Below are positions 46,111-55,410 of a DNA stretch of 64,000 bases, piece after piece; within the stretch, counting starts at the first letter, position 1; each line of letters starts with the position of its first letter. Made by a program: the position numbers and the translations under genes. Source of the DNA: Bacteroidia bacterium (GTDB lineage Bacteria; Bacteroidota; Bacteroidia; Flavobacteriales; Flavobacteriaceae); the NCBI GenBank assembly GCA_030427865.1, contig JAUICK010000005.1, positions 62,001 through 126,000 of the forward strand, read 5' to 3'. The notes below the pieces were generated by a model, which saw only the letters and a list, made by a program, of their open reading frames with translations, was not told the DNA's origin and made no database searches.

Positions 46111-46577
46111 TGAAACTAAGAATGAATAAATACAGCAAGTTAGAAGTTAGAAATTGGAAGTTTAACTTCATATTTATTACCTCATTCTTCATGCTTTTTT
46201 CTTCCTGCAAATCAGAAATCAAAGACAATTCAGATCGTTTTAAAAAAGGGATTTTTGAAATTCCTGCGGGTGAAGGATTTAGTAAAACGATTATCACAAG
46301 AAAAGATAGTATTCAAATAGAAGAATATGAAAAAATTGTAAGTATTTCTAATGATAGCAACTCTGGAATAAAAAAAATTAAACATATTGATACTTTATAC
46401 ATTAAATGGAAAAATAATTTCTTTTATACTTTACGTATGAAATCTCCCAAAAAAGAATTAGATAAAGACCCAATTTTTGTACAAATTACAAAAGTAAAAG
46501 ACAGCTCTTATAATTTTACTGCTAAAATTGGTTTTAGTAAATTTTCTACAGACGGCACTATTTATAAAGTAAAATAA
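46110..46577 (+). CDS. Hypothetical lipoprotein after purB
   Basis: A 155-residue protein with a lipobox-like MLFSSC preceded by a hydrophobic stretch (FNFIFITSFF). The body has FKKGIFEIPAGEGFSKTIITRKDS, and I recognise no domain; close relatives are sometimes misnamed DNA topoisomerase IV. The N-terminal 18 residues are unusual: their DNA (about 46136-46163) is a run of GTTAGAAGTTAGAAATTGG type, like an intergenic repeat drawn into the gene. ATG at 46122 is an alternative start. Followed 1 base later by terC. Confidence 0.65.
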   Translation: MKLRMNKYSKLEVRNWKFNFIFITSFFMLFSSCKSEIKDNSDRFKKGIFEIPAGEGFSKTIITRKDSIQIEEYEKIVSISNDSNSGIKKIKHIDTLYIKWKNNFFYTLRMKSPKKELDKDPIFVQITKVKDSSYNFTAKIGFSKFSTDGTIYKVK

Positions 46578-46578
46578 T

Positions 46579-47349
46579 ATGGAAATATTTGCACATGCAG
46601 ATACTTGGATAGCTTTATTAACACTCACTTTTTTAGAAATTATATTAGGTATAGATAATGTAATTTTTATTTCTATTTCTGCCAATAAACTTCCAGAAGA
46701 TAAAGTAAAAAAAGCAACTTTATTGGGTTTAGCATTAGCAATGGTTACCCGAATATTATTACTTTTTAGCGTTTCGTATTTAATTGCCTTAAAAGAACCT
46801 TTTATAAGTATTAACTGGGGTTGGTTTAAATCTGATATTACTGGTCAGAGTTTAATTTTGTTTTTAGGTGGTCTATTTTTATTGTACAAAAGCACCAAAG
46901 AAATTAGACAAAAAGTAGAAAATACCAATGAAAAACAAGTTTTAAAATCACCAAAAGTAATTTCATTTAAAAGCGTTATTATACAGATAATTTTAATTGA
47001 TATTGTTTTTTCTTTTGATAGTATTTTAACCGCTGTTGGTATGACAAATGGCATTCATGGTGCCCTTACTATTATGGTAATTGCTGTAATAGTATCTATC
47101 ATTATTATGATGATTTTCAGTCAGCCTATTAATAAATTTGTACATAGAAATCCAACCATACAGATGTTAGCATTATCTTTTTTAATTTTAATTGGGTTTA
47201 TGTTAATTACCGAAGGTGCTCATTTATCGCACACAAAAATATTTAACAAAACAGTAGGAGTAATTCCAAAAGGATATTTGTATTTTGCCATTGCGTTTTC
47301 TTTAGGCGTAGAAATGCTGAATTTAAAAGCTCGTAAAAAAGTTAAATAG
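46579..47349 (+). CDS. TerC-family integral membrane protein
   Basis: A 256-residue protein with about seven membrane helices. TerC hallmark segments are TFLEIILGIDNVIFISI, with acidic residues inside the membrane, and the internal repeat ILIDIVFSFDSILTAVG. Relatives include manganese exporters and tellurite-associated proteins; an ion-transport role is likely. Its stop TAG overlaps a GTG start of the next gene (TAGTG), so it is coupled to the His-rich protein and probably functions with the metal receptor downstream. Confidence 0.9.
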   Translation: MEIFAHADTWIALLTLTFLEIILGIDNVIFISISANKLPEDKVKKATLLGLALAMVTRILLLFSVSYLIALKEPFISINWGWFKSDITGQSLILFLGGLFLLYKSTKEIRQKVENTNEKQVLKSPKVISFKSVIIQIILIDIVFSFDSILTAVGMTNGIHGALTIMVIAVIVSIIIMMIFSQPINKFVHRNPTIQMLALSFLILIGFMLITEGAHLSHTKIFNKTVGVIPKGYLYFAIAFSLGVEMLNLKARKKVK

Positions 47350-47663
47350 TGTATAAAAAGCTGATTAGTACTTTTTTTATTTTCTTATTGATGCTACCAT
47401 CATCAATAGAAATTATGCACGGTTTAGAAAACCATGAGCATACCATTTGTACATCTATTGGAGAACATCATATTCATGAACAAGCAGTAGATTGCGACGA
47501 ATTTCACAAACAACTTACTATATTTTCTATAGACTTTGCATCTAATTATGATGTAATTCCTACACATTATTATACATCAATTTTTATTGATAAACCTCAA
47601 GCATTTGCAGCGTTTTATCAATCTACAAAAACTACAAGAGGTCCACCAAGTTTTACTGCTTAA
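47349..47663 (+). CDS. Small His-rich exported protein
   Basis: A 104-residue protein with a signal peptide (LISTFFIFLLMLPSS) and a His-rich mature part: MHGLENHEHTICTSIGEHH and IHEQAVDCDEFHK contain nine His and two Cys. The start is a GTG overlapping the terC stop; no nearer ATG is well placed. It is probably a periplasmic metal-binding partner for the TonB receptor that follows. I recognise no named family. Confidence 0.75.
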   Translation: MYKKLISTFFIFLLMLPSSIEIMHGLENHEHTICTSIGEHHIHEQAVDCDEFHKQLTIFSIDFASNYDVIPTHYYTSIFIDKPQAFAAFYQSTKTTRGPPSFTA

Positions 47664-47689
47664 AATCAATTTATTATTATAAAATGAAT

Positions 47690-47727
47690 CTTGTAACAAT
47701 CGTAAGAATTAAAAAGATTGTTTCAAG
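47690..47727 (+). promoter_or_regulatory. 12-bp hairpin in leader of the TonB receptor gene
   Basis: Arms CTTGTAACAATC (47690-47701) and GATTGTTTCAAG (47716-47727) pair at 11 of 12 positions with a 14-base loop. It lies between the His-rich gene and the receptor ATG at 47771. No T run follows, so it is more likely an operator or RNA structure than a terminator. Confidence 0.45.
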
Positions 47728-47770
47728 CAATTTATAGTAACACATATTTTTAATTAGTAAAACAACATCG

Positions 47771-50047
47771 ATGAAAACATTTATAAAACTGCTATTTTTT
47801 ATAGCAATATATTCTGCGAATGCTCAAAATAGTATTTCAGGAAAAATTACAGATTTAGAAAACAACCCACTATATCAAGTAGAAGTTCAAACTCCAGAAC
47901 TTCATAAAGGAACAATTTCTTTAGAAGACGGAACTTATATCTTAAAAAACATTCCTAATGGAAAGATTAAAATTACTTTTTCTTATTTAGGTTTTAAAAC
48001 TGTTTCAAAAATTATTAACATAAATTCAGACACTACCTTAAATATTAAGATGCAAGAATCTCCTTTTAAAATGGATGAGATTATTGTTTCTACACCTTTT
48101 AATAAATTACAATCAGAAAACGTAATGAAAGTAGAAAGGTTAAGTATAAAATCTATCCAAAAATTAGGAACAACAACCTTATCAGAAGGAATTACTAATA
48201 TAGCTGGAGTTTCTCAAATATCTACTGGAGCTTCTATTGGAAAACCAGTTATTAGAGGTTTAAGCGGAAATAGAGTTCTAGTCTACACACAAGGAATTCG
48301 TTTAGAAAACCAACAATTTGGTAGCGAACATGGTTTAGGAATTAATGACGCAGGCATTAACAGTATAGAGGTTATAAAAGGACCTGCTTCTCTACTTTAT
48401 GGTTCTGATGCTTTAGGAGGTGTTTTATATATTAATCCAGAAAAATTTGCATTGCAAAATACAAATAATGTAAATTTTAGTCAGCGCTTTTTTAGCAACA
48501 CCTTAGGCACAAATTCTTCTTTAGCCTATAAAACTTCTAATGAAAATTGGAAATTTTTAGCAAGAGGAACTTTTGCCTCTCACTCCGATTACAAGACACC
48601 TAATAATCAAAGAGTTACCAATACAAGGTTTAGCGAAAAGGACTTTAAAACCGGTGTTGGATTTTCTAAAAATAACTTTTCATCAGAACTAAGGTATAAT
48701 TACAATAAATCGAAATTAGGATTGCCCGAAGAAGGAATTACTGAGCAATCTAAAAGTAAAACTTTATTAGAACCGTACCAAGAAATAGACAATCATATTT
48801 TAAGTTCTCATAATCATTTTTTCTTTGGAAATTCTAAATTAGATATCGATTTAGGATACACATTTAACGATAGACAAGAGTTTGAAGAGCATGAAGAGCA
48901 TGATGACCATGGCAAAACTACTCAATTAAGAGCGGAAGAAGATCATCATGAAGGTCATGAAGAAGCAGCTTTAAGAATGAAACTTAAAACGTTTACTTAC
49001 AATGTAAAATATCACTTCCCTAAAATTGGAAATTTTGAAATTCTTTCTGGTGTTCAAGGCTTACACCAAACAAACAAAAATTTTGGTGAAGAGATACTAA
49101 TTCCTAATGCACGGGTTAATGATTTTGGGATTTTTACAACAGCAAATTATACCTGGAATAAGAACACCATTCAAGCAGGAATTCGTTTTGACAATAGAAA
49201 CATTAATACTGAAAGGCATGAAATTACCCATGAAAATGATACTCATATTTTTGAAGTCGTAGATAAATCGTACAATAGTTTTACAACTTCTTTAGGTTTA
49301 AAAACAGCTATTACTAACAATTTAACTTCAAGAATAAATTTCTCTACAGGTTTTAGAGCACCAAATTTAGCAGAATTAGCATCTAATGGAGTGCATCATG
49401 GAACCAATAGATTTGAAAAAGGAAATAGTAATTTAATCAATGAAAAAAATACACAAATTGATGTTTCTTTAGAATACAAATCTGAGCATTTTGAGATTTT
49501 TACTAACGGATTTTACAACCATTTAAACGATTACATCTACATTACTCCAACAAATCAAATAGAAGATGGTGAGGCTGTTTTTACTTATATTCAAGAAAAT
49601 GCAAAATTGTATGGTGGAGAATTTGGATTTCACTTACACCCGCATCCTTTAGATTGGTTGCACTTAGAAAGTACTTTCGAAACTGTTGTTGGAAAACAAA
49701 ACAATGGTAATTACTTACCATTAATTCCTGCAAATACTTGGAGAAATACATTTAGAACAGAGTTTACTGTAAACAATTGGCTACAACAAGGTTACTCATC
49801 TTTAACCTTAGAAAGTGTTTCTACACAAGACAATGTCAGCACATTTGAAACTCCTTCTGCTAATTATAATTTATTAAATTTTGGTTTAGGAGGAGAAATT
49901 ATATTGCGCAACATAAAGTTTACCACAAATTTTTCTATTAATAATCTATTAAATAAAAAGTACATTCACCATTTATCTCGATTAAAGTCAGATCAAATTT
50001 TAAATCAAGGAAGAAATATAGTTTTAGGTGTTAACTTTAACCTTTAA
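47771..50047 (+). CDS. TonB-dependent receptor with His-rich loop (metal uptake)
   Basis: A 758-residue outer-membrane protein. In order: signal peptide, carboxypeptidase-regulatory-like domain at about 22-98 (ISGKITDLENNPLYQVEVQT), plug domain (TLSEGITNIAGVSQISTGAS, SGNRVLVYTQGIRLENQQFG), and a 22-strand barrel ending in N-I-V-L-G-V-N-F-N-L with a terminal aromatic-type strand. A surface loop at about 375-400 is packed with His and Glu/Asp (EEHEEHDDHGKTTQL, EEDHHEGHEEA), like the zinc-binding loop of ZnuD. A metal cargo is therefore likely; zinc is the first guess. Strong terminator downstream. Confidence 0.92.
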   Translation: MKTFIKLLFFIAIYSANAQNSISGKITDLENNPLYQVEVQTPELHKGTISLEDGTYILKNIPNGKIKITFSYLGFKTVSKIININSDTTLNIKMQESPFKMDEIIVSTPFNKLQSENVMKVERLSIKSIQKLGTTTLSEGITNIAGVSQISTGASIGKPVIRGLSGNRVLVYTQGIRLENQQFGSEHGLGINDAGINSIEVIKGPASLLYGSDALGGVLYINPEKFALQNTNNVNFSQRFFSNTLGTNSSLAYKTSNENWKFLARGTFASHSDYKTPNNQRVTNTRFSEKDFKTGVGFSKNNFSSELRYNYNKSKLGLPEEGITEQSKSKTLLEPYQEIDNHILSSHNHFFFGNSKLDIDLGYTFNDRQEFEEHEEHDDHGKTTQLRAEEDHHEGHEEAALRMKLKTFTYNVKYHFPKIGNFEILSGVQGLHQTNKNFGEEILIPNARVNDFGIFTTANYTWNKNTIQAGIRFDNRNINTERHEITHENDTHIFEVVDKSYNSFTTSLGLKTAITNNLTSRINFSTGFRAPNLAELASNGVHHGTNRFEKGNSNLINEKNTQIDVSLEYKSEHFEIFTNGFYNHLNDYIYITPTNQIEDGEAVFTYIQENAKLYGGEFGFHLHPHPLDWLHLESTFETVVGKQNNGNYLPLIPANTWRNTFRTEFTVNNWLQQGYSSLTLESVSTQDNVSTFETPSANYNLLNFGLGGEIILRNIKFTTNFSINNLLNKKYIHHLSRLKSDQILNQGRNIVLGVNFNL

Positions 50048-50061
50048 TTCTTAACAAGTTC

Positions 50062-50098
50062 ATTAAAAAAAGTGTTGCAATGCAACACTTTTTTTAAT
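50062..50098. terminator. Bidirectional terminator between TonB receptor and UMF1 transporter
   Basis: Near-perfect 18-bp palindrome with AGTGTTGCA / TGCAACACT at its core and A and T runs on either side. It overlaps the stop of the minus-strand gene by a few bases and serves both convergent genes. Confidence 0.92.
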
Positions 50099-51401
50099 GA
50101 ACATATTTTGTTTTCTTTATAAAACTAATAGTAATAAAAGCTGCTAAAAAGAAAATAGCCAATGCCAATACACTTGATTGAATAGAAATTATTGAATTTA
50201 AAAAACCAAAAGTAACCATACCAATAACTAAAGCGATTTTTTCTGTAACATCAAAAAAGCTAAAATAAGAAGCTGTATCTTCTGTTTTTGGCAATAATTT
50301 AGAATAAGTAGATCTTGCCAAAGATTGAATTGCCCCCATAACCAAGCCTATTAATCCTCCTAAAATATAGAAGTACATTTCTATATTTGGTGTTTCTTTT
50401 GATAAATTAAAACCAATAAAACACACCAAACCCCATATTGCGATGGTTATTTTAAGTGTTTTTATGTTTCCAATTTTGTTAGATAGCCTTGAAAATAAAA
50501 ACGCACCCAAAATACCCACTATTTGAACTAACAATATGGTAGCTATTAAATTTAGTGTTTCTAAACCCAAAATAGTTCCAAATATACCTGCCATTAAAAT
50601 TATAGTTTGAACACCAATACTGAGTAAAAAAAAGGATATCAAAAAAATCTTTAATTCTCTGTAAGCAAAAAGTTCTTTAGCTACTTTTTGTATTTCTTTT
50701 AATCCTTTTTTAAAATAATTATCTTTAGGTAGTGTTGTTTTTTCTTCATTTGGTAATTTAGCATATGTAATTTGCGCAAAACCAAGCCACCACAGACCAA
50801 CTAAAACAAAAGATAATTGCGATCCAAATTGTTTATCATACAAACCAAAAACTTTAGTTTCTATTAAAACTAAACAAATTAATAATAATAAAATAGAACC
50901 TAAATACCCTAACATAAAACCTTTTGCACTAACATTATCTTGCTGCTCAGGATGTGCTACTTCTGGCAAATAAGCATTATAAAATACAATACTTCCCCAA
51001 AAACCTATACTTGCTAAAATAGTAAACACTATGGCAACCCAGAGAGTTTCTTTACCCGTAAAAAAGAATAAACTCATCACAGAAATTGATCCTAATAAAC
51101 AGAAACCTTTTAAAAATTTCTTTTTATTTCCAGCATAATCTGCTATACCAGACAACATTGGTGATATAAAAGCAACAACTAAAAAAGAGAATGCCAAAGC
51201 ATAATTATACAACGTTGTTGGTGTCCATAAAGTTCCTAAAAAAGCAATTTTTCCATCAGCATTAGCAAAACCTTCAGAAGCTGTTAAACCAGCATAATAT
51301 ATAGGAAAAACAGCAGTACTAATTACTAAAGAATATACAGAGTTAGCCCAATCGTAAAACGCCCAAGCATTAATTAATTTTTTATCTCCAATTTTTAACA
51401 T
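50094..51401 (-). CDS. UMF1-family MFS transporter
   Basis: A 435-residue, 12-helix permease of the UMF1/Atg22-like branch: NAWAFYDWANSVYSLVISTAVFPIYY is the typical N-terminus. The family includes predicted amino-acid or other small-molecule exporters; substrate unknown. Its stop lies inside a bidirectional terminator stem. Single gene. Confidence 0.88.
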   Translation of the reverse strand: MLKIGDKKLINAWAFYDWANSVYSLVISTAVFPIYYAGLTASEGFANADGKIAFLGTLWTPTTLYNYALAFSFLVVAFISPMLSGIADYAGNKKKFLKGFCLLGSISVMSLFFFTGKETLWVAIVFTILASIGFWGSIVFYNAYLPEVAHPEQQDNVSAKGFMLGYLGSILLLLICLVLIETKVFGLYDKQFGSQLSFVLVGLWWLGFAQITYAKLPNEEKTTLPKDNYFKKGLKEIQKVAKELFAYRELKIFLISFFLLSIGVQTIILMAGIFGTILGLETLNLIATILLVQIVGILGAFLFSRLSNKIGNIKTLKITIAIWGLVCFIGFNLSKETPNIEMYFYILGGLIGLVMGAIQSLARSTYSKLLPKTEDTASYFSFFDVTEKIALVIGMVTFGFLNSIISIQSSVLALAIFFLAAFITISFIKKTKYVH

Positions 51402-51413
51402 AATCTTATTTTA

Positions 51414-51445
51414 TAAAAAAACCGTTCAAAATTTCTTTTGAACGG
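51414..51445 (-). terminator. Terminator of M48 protease gene
   Basis: Stem CCGTTCAAAA / TTTTGAACGG with loop TTTC; the A run at 51414-51421 gives a T run on the minus strand. Between the M48 stop (51474) and the UMF1 start (51401). Confidence 0.85.
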
Positions 51446-51473
51446 CTACAATATAATGAAAGTATTTTGTTTA

Positions 51474-52298
51474 CTATTTCTTTATTGAATTATTTGCTTG
51501 CGCATTAAATTGTGCTGCATATTTTCTTGCAGTTGGCAAATAGTTTCTTAAATCTTGAATTCTCGATTCGTTAGAAGGATGTGTGCTTAAAATTACTGGT
51601 GGTTTTTTACCTCCTGATTTTTCACTCATTCTCACCCATACCTCAGCTGCTTCTCTTCCATCGTACCCAGCCATAATCATAAAAACCAAACCTAACCTGT
51701 CTGCTTCTTGCTCATGAGTTCTACTAAATTTTAGCATCCCTAATGTAGAGCCAACACCAAATGCCATGTTCCAAATTTGTTGAGTTTCTTGACTCTTACC
51801 AGAAGTTCCTAATGCTACTGCTAAACCTCCAATTTGCTGCAACTGTCCTTGAGACATTCTTTCTTGTCCATGTTTTGCAAATGCATGTGCTACCTCATGC
51901 CCCATAACTGCTGCAACTCCATTTTCATTGGCACAAATTGGCATAATACCAGTATAAAAAACAACTTTACCTCCTGGCATACACCAAGCATTAACTGTTT
52001 TGTCTTCTATTAAATTAAACTCCCATTTATAAGAATTTGCTTCTTGTTCCATTCCATTAGCTCTCATAAAACGATCTACAGCCGCAGAAATATTTTTACC
52101 AACTTCTTTAATTTGATTAGACATTTTTCTATTGGTAGAAACTTTATTCTCTTTTAAAAAGTTACTATACTGAGCAAAACTTGCTGGTAATACTTGAGCA
52201 TCACTTACAAAATTAACACGCTTTCTTCCGGTAATAGGCACTGTACTACATTCTACAAAAAGAAAAACGGTTAAAACTAAAATTCCTATTTTTTTCAT
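51474..52298 (-). CDS. M48-family metalloprotease lipoprotein
   Basis: A 274-residue lipoprotein (VECS near residue 17). The zinc site is HEVAH at about 134-138 in VMGHEVAHAFAKHG, with the third ligand Glu in HEQEADRLG. It resembles LoiP/BepA-type periplasmic proteases that maintain outer membrane proteins. Ends in an Ala/Asn-rich tail. Flanked by a terminator, divergent from msrB. Confidence 0.9.
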   Translation of the reverse strand: MKKIGILVLTVFLFVECSTVPITGRKRVNFVSDAQVLPASFAQYSNFLKENKVSTNRKMSNQIKEVGKNISAAVDRFMRANGMEQEANSYKWEFNLIEDKTVNAWCMPGGKVVFYTGIMPICANENGVAAVMGHEVAHAFAKHGQERMSQGQLQQIGGLAVALGTSGKSQETQQIWNMAFGVGSTLGMLKFSRTHEQEADRLGLVFMIMAGYDGREAAEVWVRMSEKSGGKKPPVILSTHPSNESRIQDLRNYLPTARKYAAQFNAQANNSIKK

Positions 52299-52483
52299 TT
52301 AATTCTATTTTTAAGTGGACATTATTTTGACACAATAAAATTTTGTTTGTCACTTATATTAATCAATTTTTAAGATTTTTTAAAATTACATATTCTATCT
52401 TTATCAAAAAAGTAAATTTTATTTTATCTTTTTATGTAATTTTTTGATGATAAGAACGTCCAAAAAAATACAAATTTATTCAA

Positions 52484-52963
52484 ATGAAAAATATTTTATC
52501 TCTCATTACAATTCTATTTTTATTAAGCTGTACAACTCAAGCTCAAAACTCATCCAAAGAAAAAAAAACGTATAAAGTTGAAAAAACAAATGCAGAATGG
52601 AAAAAATTACTCTCTCCAATGGCGTATTATGTTTTACGAGAAGCAGGAACAGAAAGAGCATTTACAAGTCCGTTAAATAAAAACTATAAAAAAGGGGTTT
52701 ATGTTTGTGCAGGCTGCAAAACTGCTTTGTATAAATCTGAACACAAATACAATTCTAACTCTGGTTGGCCATCTTTTGATAGAGCTATAAAAAATAGTGT
52801 AGAATTAGATGTAGATTATAAAATTGGTTATGCAAGAACCGAATTAAAATGTAATACTTGCGGTGGGCATTTGGGGCATTCTTTTAATGATGGGCCATCT
52901 GAAACTACTGGAAAAAGGCATTGTATTAATGGTGTTGCTTTAGAGTTTGTTCCAAATAAATAG
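52484..52963 (+). CDS. msrB: Peptide-methionine (R)-S-oxide reductase, exported
   Basis: Reduces methionine R-sulfoxide in proteins. A lipoprotein-like signal (LFLLSC, Cys near 16) puts it in the envelope. Structural zinc is held by CAGC and CNTC, the substrate pocket is SGWPSFDRA, and the catalytic Cys is in KRHCINGVAL; the fold motif GGHLGHSFNDGP is intact. The 159 residues are full length for the single-domain form. Single gene, divergent from the M48 gene. Confidence 0.93.
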   Translation: MKNILSLITILFLLSCTTQAQNSSKEKKTYKVEKTNAEWKKLLSPMAYYVLREAGTERAFTSPLNKNYKKGVYVCAGCKTALYKSEHKYNSNSGWPSFDRAIKNSVELDVDYKIGYARTELKCNTCGGHLGHSFNDGPSETTGKRHCINGVALEFVPNK

Positions 52964-53041
52964 AAAATAAAGTACAAGACTAAAAATTAAGGGTTGTTAT
53001 ATTCAACTCTTTTTGTATCTTTCTCTAATAAATTATTCTTT

Positions 53042-53584
53042 ATGGAGAAAGAAGCTATTGTAAATCTATTAGAAGAAAAACATCAAATTTTATTTGATTG
53101 GTTAAACAATCAACCAGATGATAATTGGGAAAAAGGGCCTGAACATAAATGGACAGTTGGTCAGCAAATACTTCATTTAGTAAATAGTTTGCAACTGTTA
53201 AATAATGCATTAAGTTACCCAAGATTTTTTTTAAAATATAAATTTGGAACCTGTAATCGCGAAATCAGAGATTATAATACTATAGTAAAAAATTACCAAG
53301 AAAAATTAATTGTAAATCAAGAGAGGGCAAGAATTTTTAATCAAAAACTAAAGAAACCATTACAAAGAGATAGAGAGCGATTGTTAAATAAATTGCAAAT
53401 TCAAAATAAAAAGTTACAATACAAACTTCGAAAAATTAGTAATGTTAATTTAGATACTTTAGTGGTTCCTCATCCTTTAATGGGAAAAATGACTATTAGA
53501 GAAATTATTATGTGGACAGCATATCATACAGAACATCATACAAATAGTTTAAAAAAGGAATATGCTGAAGAAAATTATTGCTAA
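53042..53584 (+). CDS. DinB-like family protein
   Basis: A four-helix-bundle protein of the DinB/YfiT type. Typical features: WTVGQQILHLVNS near the N-terminus and a C-terminal HTEHHTN, supplying a three-His metal site (HL, H, H). The central part (about 95-145) is very basic and coil-forming (NQERARIFNQKLKKPLQRDR). I start at ATG 53042; an in-frame TTG at 52994 is less likely because a TATCTTTC box lies between. It overlaps the next gene by 23 bases. Probably a metal-dependent thiol transferase relative, not proven. Confidence 0.78.
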   Translation: MEKEAIVNLLEEKHQILFDWLNNQPDDNWEKGPEHKWTVGQQILHLVNSLQLLNNALSYPRFFLKYKFGTCNREIRDYNTIVKNYQEKLIVNQERARIFNQKLKKPLQRDRERLLNKLQIQNKKLQYKLRKISNVNLDTLVVPHPLMGKMTIREIIMWTAYHTEHHTNSLKKEYAEENYC

Positions 53585-53993
53585 ACCTTTTCTTTTTTTC
53601 TTTGGATTAGTTCCTTTATTTCTAGTAATTGGCTTTTTAAAAAGAGACAGCTTTCTTAACATTAATGTAGATTATATTTATTTTGATATAAACATAAGCT
53701 TAATTTGTAACATTTCTGCGGTTTTCTTTTTATTAATTGGATTTAACTATTATTCCCTTTTTTGGGCTCAGAAAACACCCAAAAAAACACTAACAATTAT
53801 TCACATTGTTCTACAATTATTAACCATAATCCCTTTTCTTTCTGTAATATTATCTTTCAAAATTGATGGAAATATTTCAACAAATTTTGTTAGTAATAAC
53901 CTTATTTTAATTGTATCTTTTATTGTTTTTTTACTATCTATATTTGTTCATTTAATCAACTTCTTTACAAGTTTATTCTTAAAAACAGAATAA
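53562..53993 (+). CDS. Unknown four-helix membrane protein
   Basis: A 143-residue protein with four hydrophobic helices at about 10-25, 45-62, 78-100 and 115-137 and short polar loops. A conserved-looking HIVLQLLTIIPF lies in the third helix. No family recognised. It starts inside the DinB-like gene (23-base overlap), so the two are probably one operon. Confidence 0.65.
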   Translation: MLKKIIAKPFLFFFGLVPLFLVIGFLKRDSFLNINVDYIYFDINISLICNISAVFFLLIGFNYYSLFWAQKTPKKTLTIIHIVLQLLTIIPFLSVILSFKIDGNISTNFVSNNLILIVSFIVFLLSIFVHLINFFTSLFLKTE

Positions 53994-54037
53994 TCAAAAA
54001 ACTAAATTCAATACTTACAAAAACCACCACTAATTCT

Positions 54038-54045
54038 TATATTTG
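54038..54045 (+). promoter_or_regulatory. Bacteroidota -7 box for ffh
   Basis: TATATTTG matches TAnnTTTG, 25 bases before the ffh ATG. Confidence 0.55.
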
Positions 54046-54070
54046 TGCTTCCTAAAAAAGAAAACAAATT

Positions 54071-55399
54071 ATGTTTAATAATTTAAGCGATAAATTAGAT
54101 AAAGCCTTACACACCTTAAAAGGGCATGGCAAAATTACTGAGGTTAATGTTGCCGAAACTTTAAAAGAAGTTAGAAGAGCATTATTAGATGCCGATGTTA
54201 ACTTTAAAATTGCCAAAGAATTTACCAAAAAAGTACAAACAAAAGCTATTGGTCAAAACGTATTAACTACCTTAAATCCAGGTCAGTTAATGGTTAAGTT
54301 AGTAAAAGATGAGCTAACTGAATTAATGGGTGGAGAAACTGTGGGTGTGAATTTAGGAGGATCACCAACTGTAATTTTAATGTCTGGTTTACAAGGTTCT
54401 GGTAAAACTACTTTTTCAGGAAAATTAGCTAATTACCTAAAAACTAAAAAATCTAAACAAGTACTTTTAGTAGGTTGTGATGTGTATAGACCAGCAGCTA
54501 TTAATCAATTGCAAGTAGTTGGCGAGCAAATTGGAGTTGAAGTATATGCTGAAGTAGGGAATCAAAATCCGGTTGAAATTTCTCAAAACGCAATTAAACA
54601 CGCCAAAGCAACTGGAAAAAATGTTGTAATTATCGATACAGCAGGACGTTTAGCTGTGGATGAAGAAATGATGACTGAGATTTCTAATATTCATAAAGCT
54701 GTTCAACCACAAGAAACATTATTTGTTGTAGATTCTATGACGGGTCAAGATGCAGTAAATACTGCTAAAGCATTTAATGATATCTTAAATTTTGAAGGAG
54801 TTGTTCTTACAAAATTAGATGGTGATACACGAGGTGGTGCTGCATTATCTATTAAATCTGTGGTTGATAAACCAATCAAATTTATTGGTACTGGAGAAAA
54901 AATGGATGCAATTGATGTTTTCCATCCAGATCGTATGGCAGATCGTATTCTTGGAATGGGAGATGTAGTTTCTTTAGTAGAAAGAGCACAAGACCAATAT
55001 GATGAAGAAGAAGCCAGAAAACTACAGAAAAAGATTGCTAAAAACCAGTTTGGTTTTGATGATTTCTTAAATCAGATTCAGCAAATCAAAAAAATGGGAT
55101 CAATGAAAGATTTGGTTGGAATGATTCCTGGTGCTGGAAAAGCAATGAAAGATGTAGACATAGATGATGATGCCTTTAAAGGTATTGAGGCAATTATTCA
55201 CTCAATGACACCCTCAGAAAGAAGTACACCATCAAGTATAAATGCAAGCAGAAAAAAGAGAATTGCGAAAGGTTCTGGAACTTCTATTCAAGAAGTAAAT
55301 CAGTTAATGAAACAATTCAACCAAATGAGCAAAATGATGAAGATGATGCAAGGTGGTGGTGGAAGAAAGATGATGCAAATGATGAAAGGGATGAAATAG
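54071..55399 (+). CDS. ffh: Signal recognition particle protein Ffh
   Basis: The GTPase that with 4.5S RNA targets nascent membrane proteins to FtsY. N domain at about 1-90, G domain with GLQGSGKTTFSGKLA, DVYRPAAINQL, DTAGRL and LTKLDGDTRGGAALS, then the Met-rich M domain (about 310-442) that binds signal sequences, ending KMMKMMQGGGGRKMMQMMKG. Length 442 is normal. Followed by the broken four-helix-bundle cassette. Confidence 0.97.
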   Translation: MFNNLSDKLDKALHTLKGHGKITEVNVAETLKEVRRALLDADVNFKIAKEFTKKVQTKAIGQNVLTTLNPGQLMVKLVKDELTELMGGETVGVNLGGSPTVILMSGLQGSGKTTFSGKLANYLKTKKSKQVLLVGCDVYRPAAINQLQVVGEQIGVEVYAEVGNQNPVEISQNAIKHAKATGKNVVIIDTAGRLAVDEEMMTEISNIHKAVQPQETLFVVDSMTGQDAVNTAKAFNDILNFEGVVLTKLDGDTRGGAALSIKSVVDKPIKFIGTGEKMDAIDVFHPDRMADRILGMGDVVSLVERAQDQYDEEEARKLQKKIAKNQFGFDDFLNQIQQIKKMGSMKDLVGMIPGAGKAMKDVDIDDDAFKGIEAIIHSMTPSERSTPSSINASRKKRIAKGSGTSIQEVNQLMKQFNQMSKMMKMMQGGGGRKMMQMMKGMK

Positions 55400-55410
55400 T
55401 GAGTTAGTCA

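Noticed and set aside
46579..47349. Tellurite resistance operon
   Set aside because: Only terC is present; its partners TerA, TerB, TerD and TerE are absent, and the neighbours point to metal uptake.
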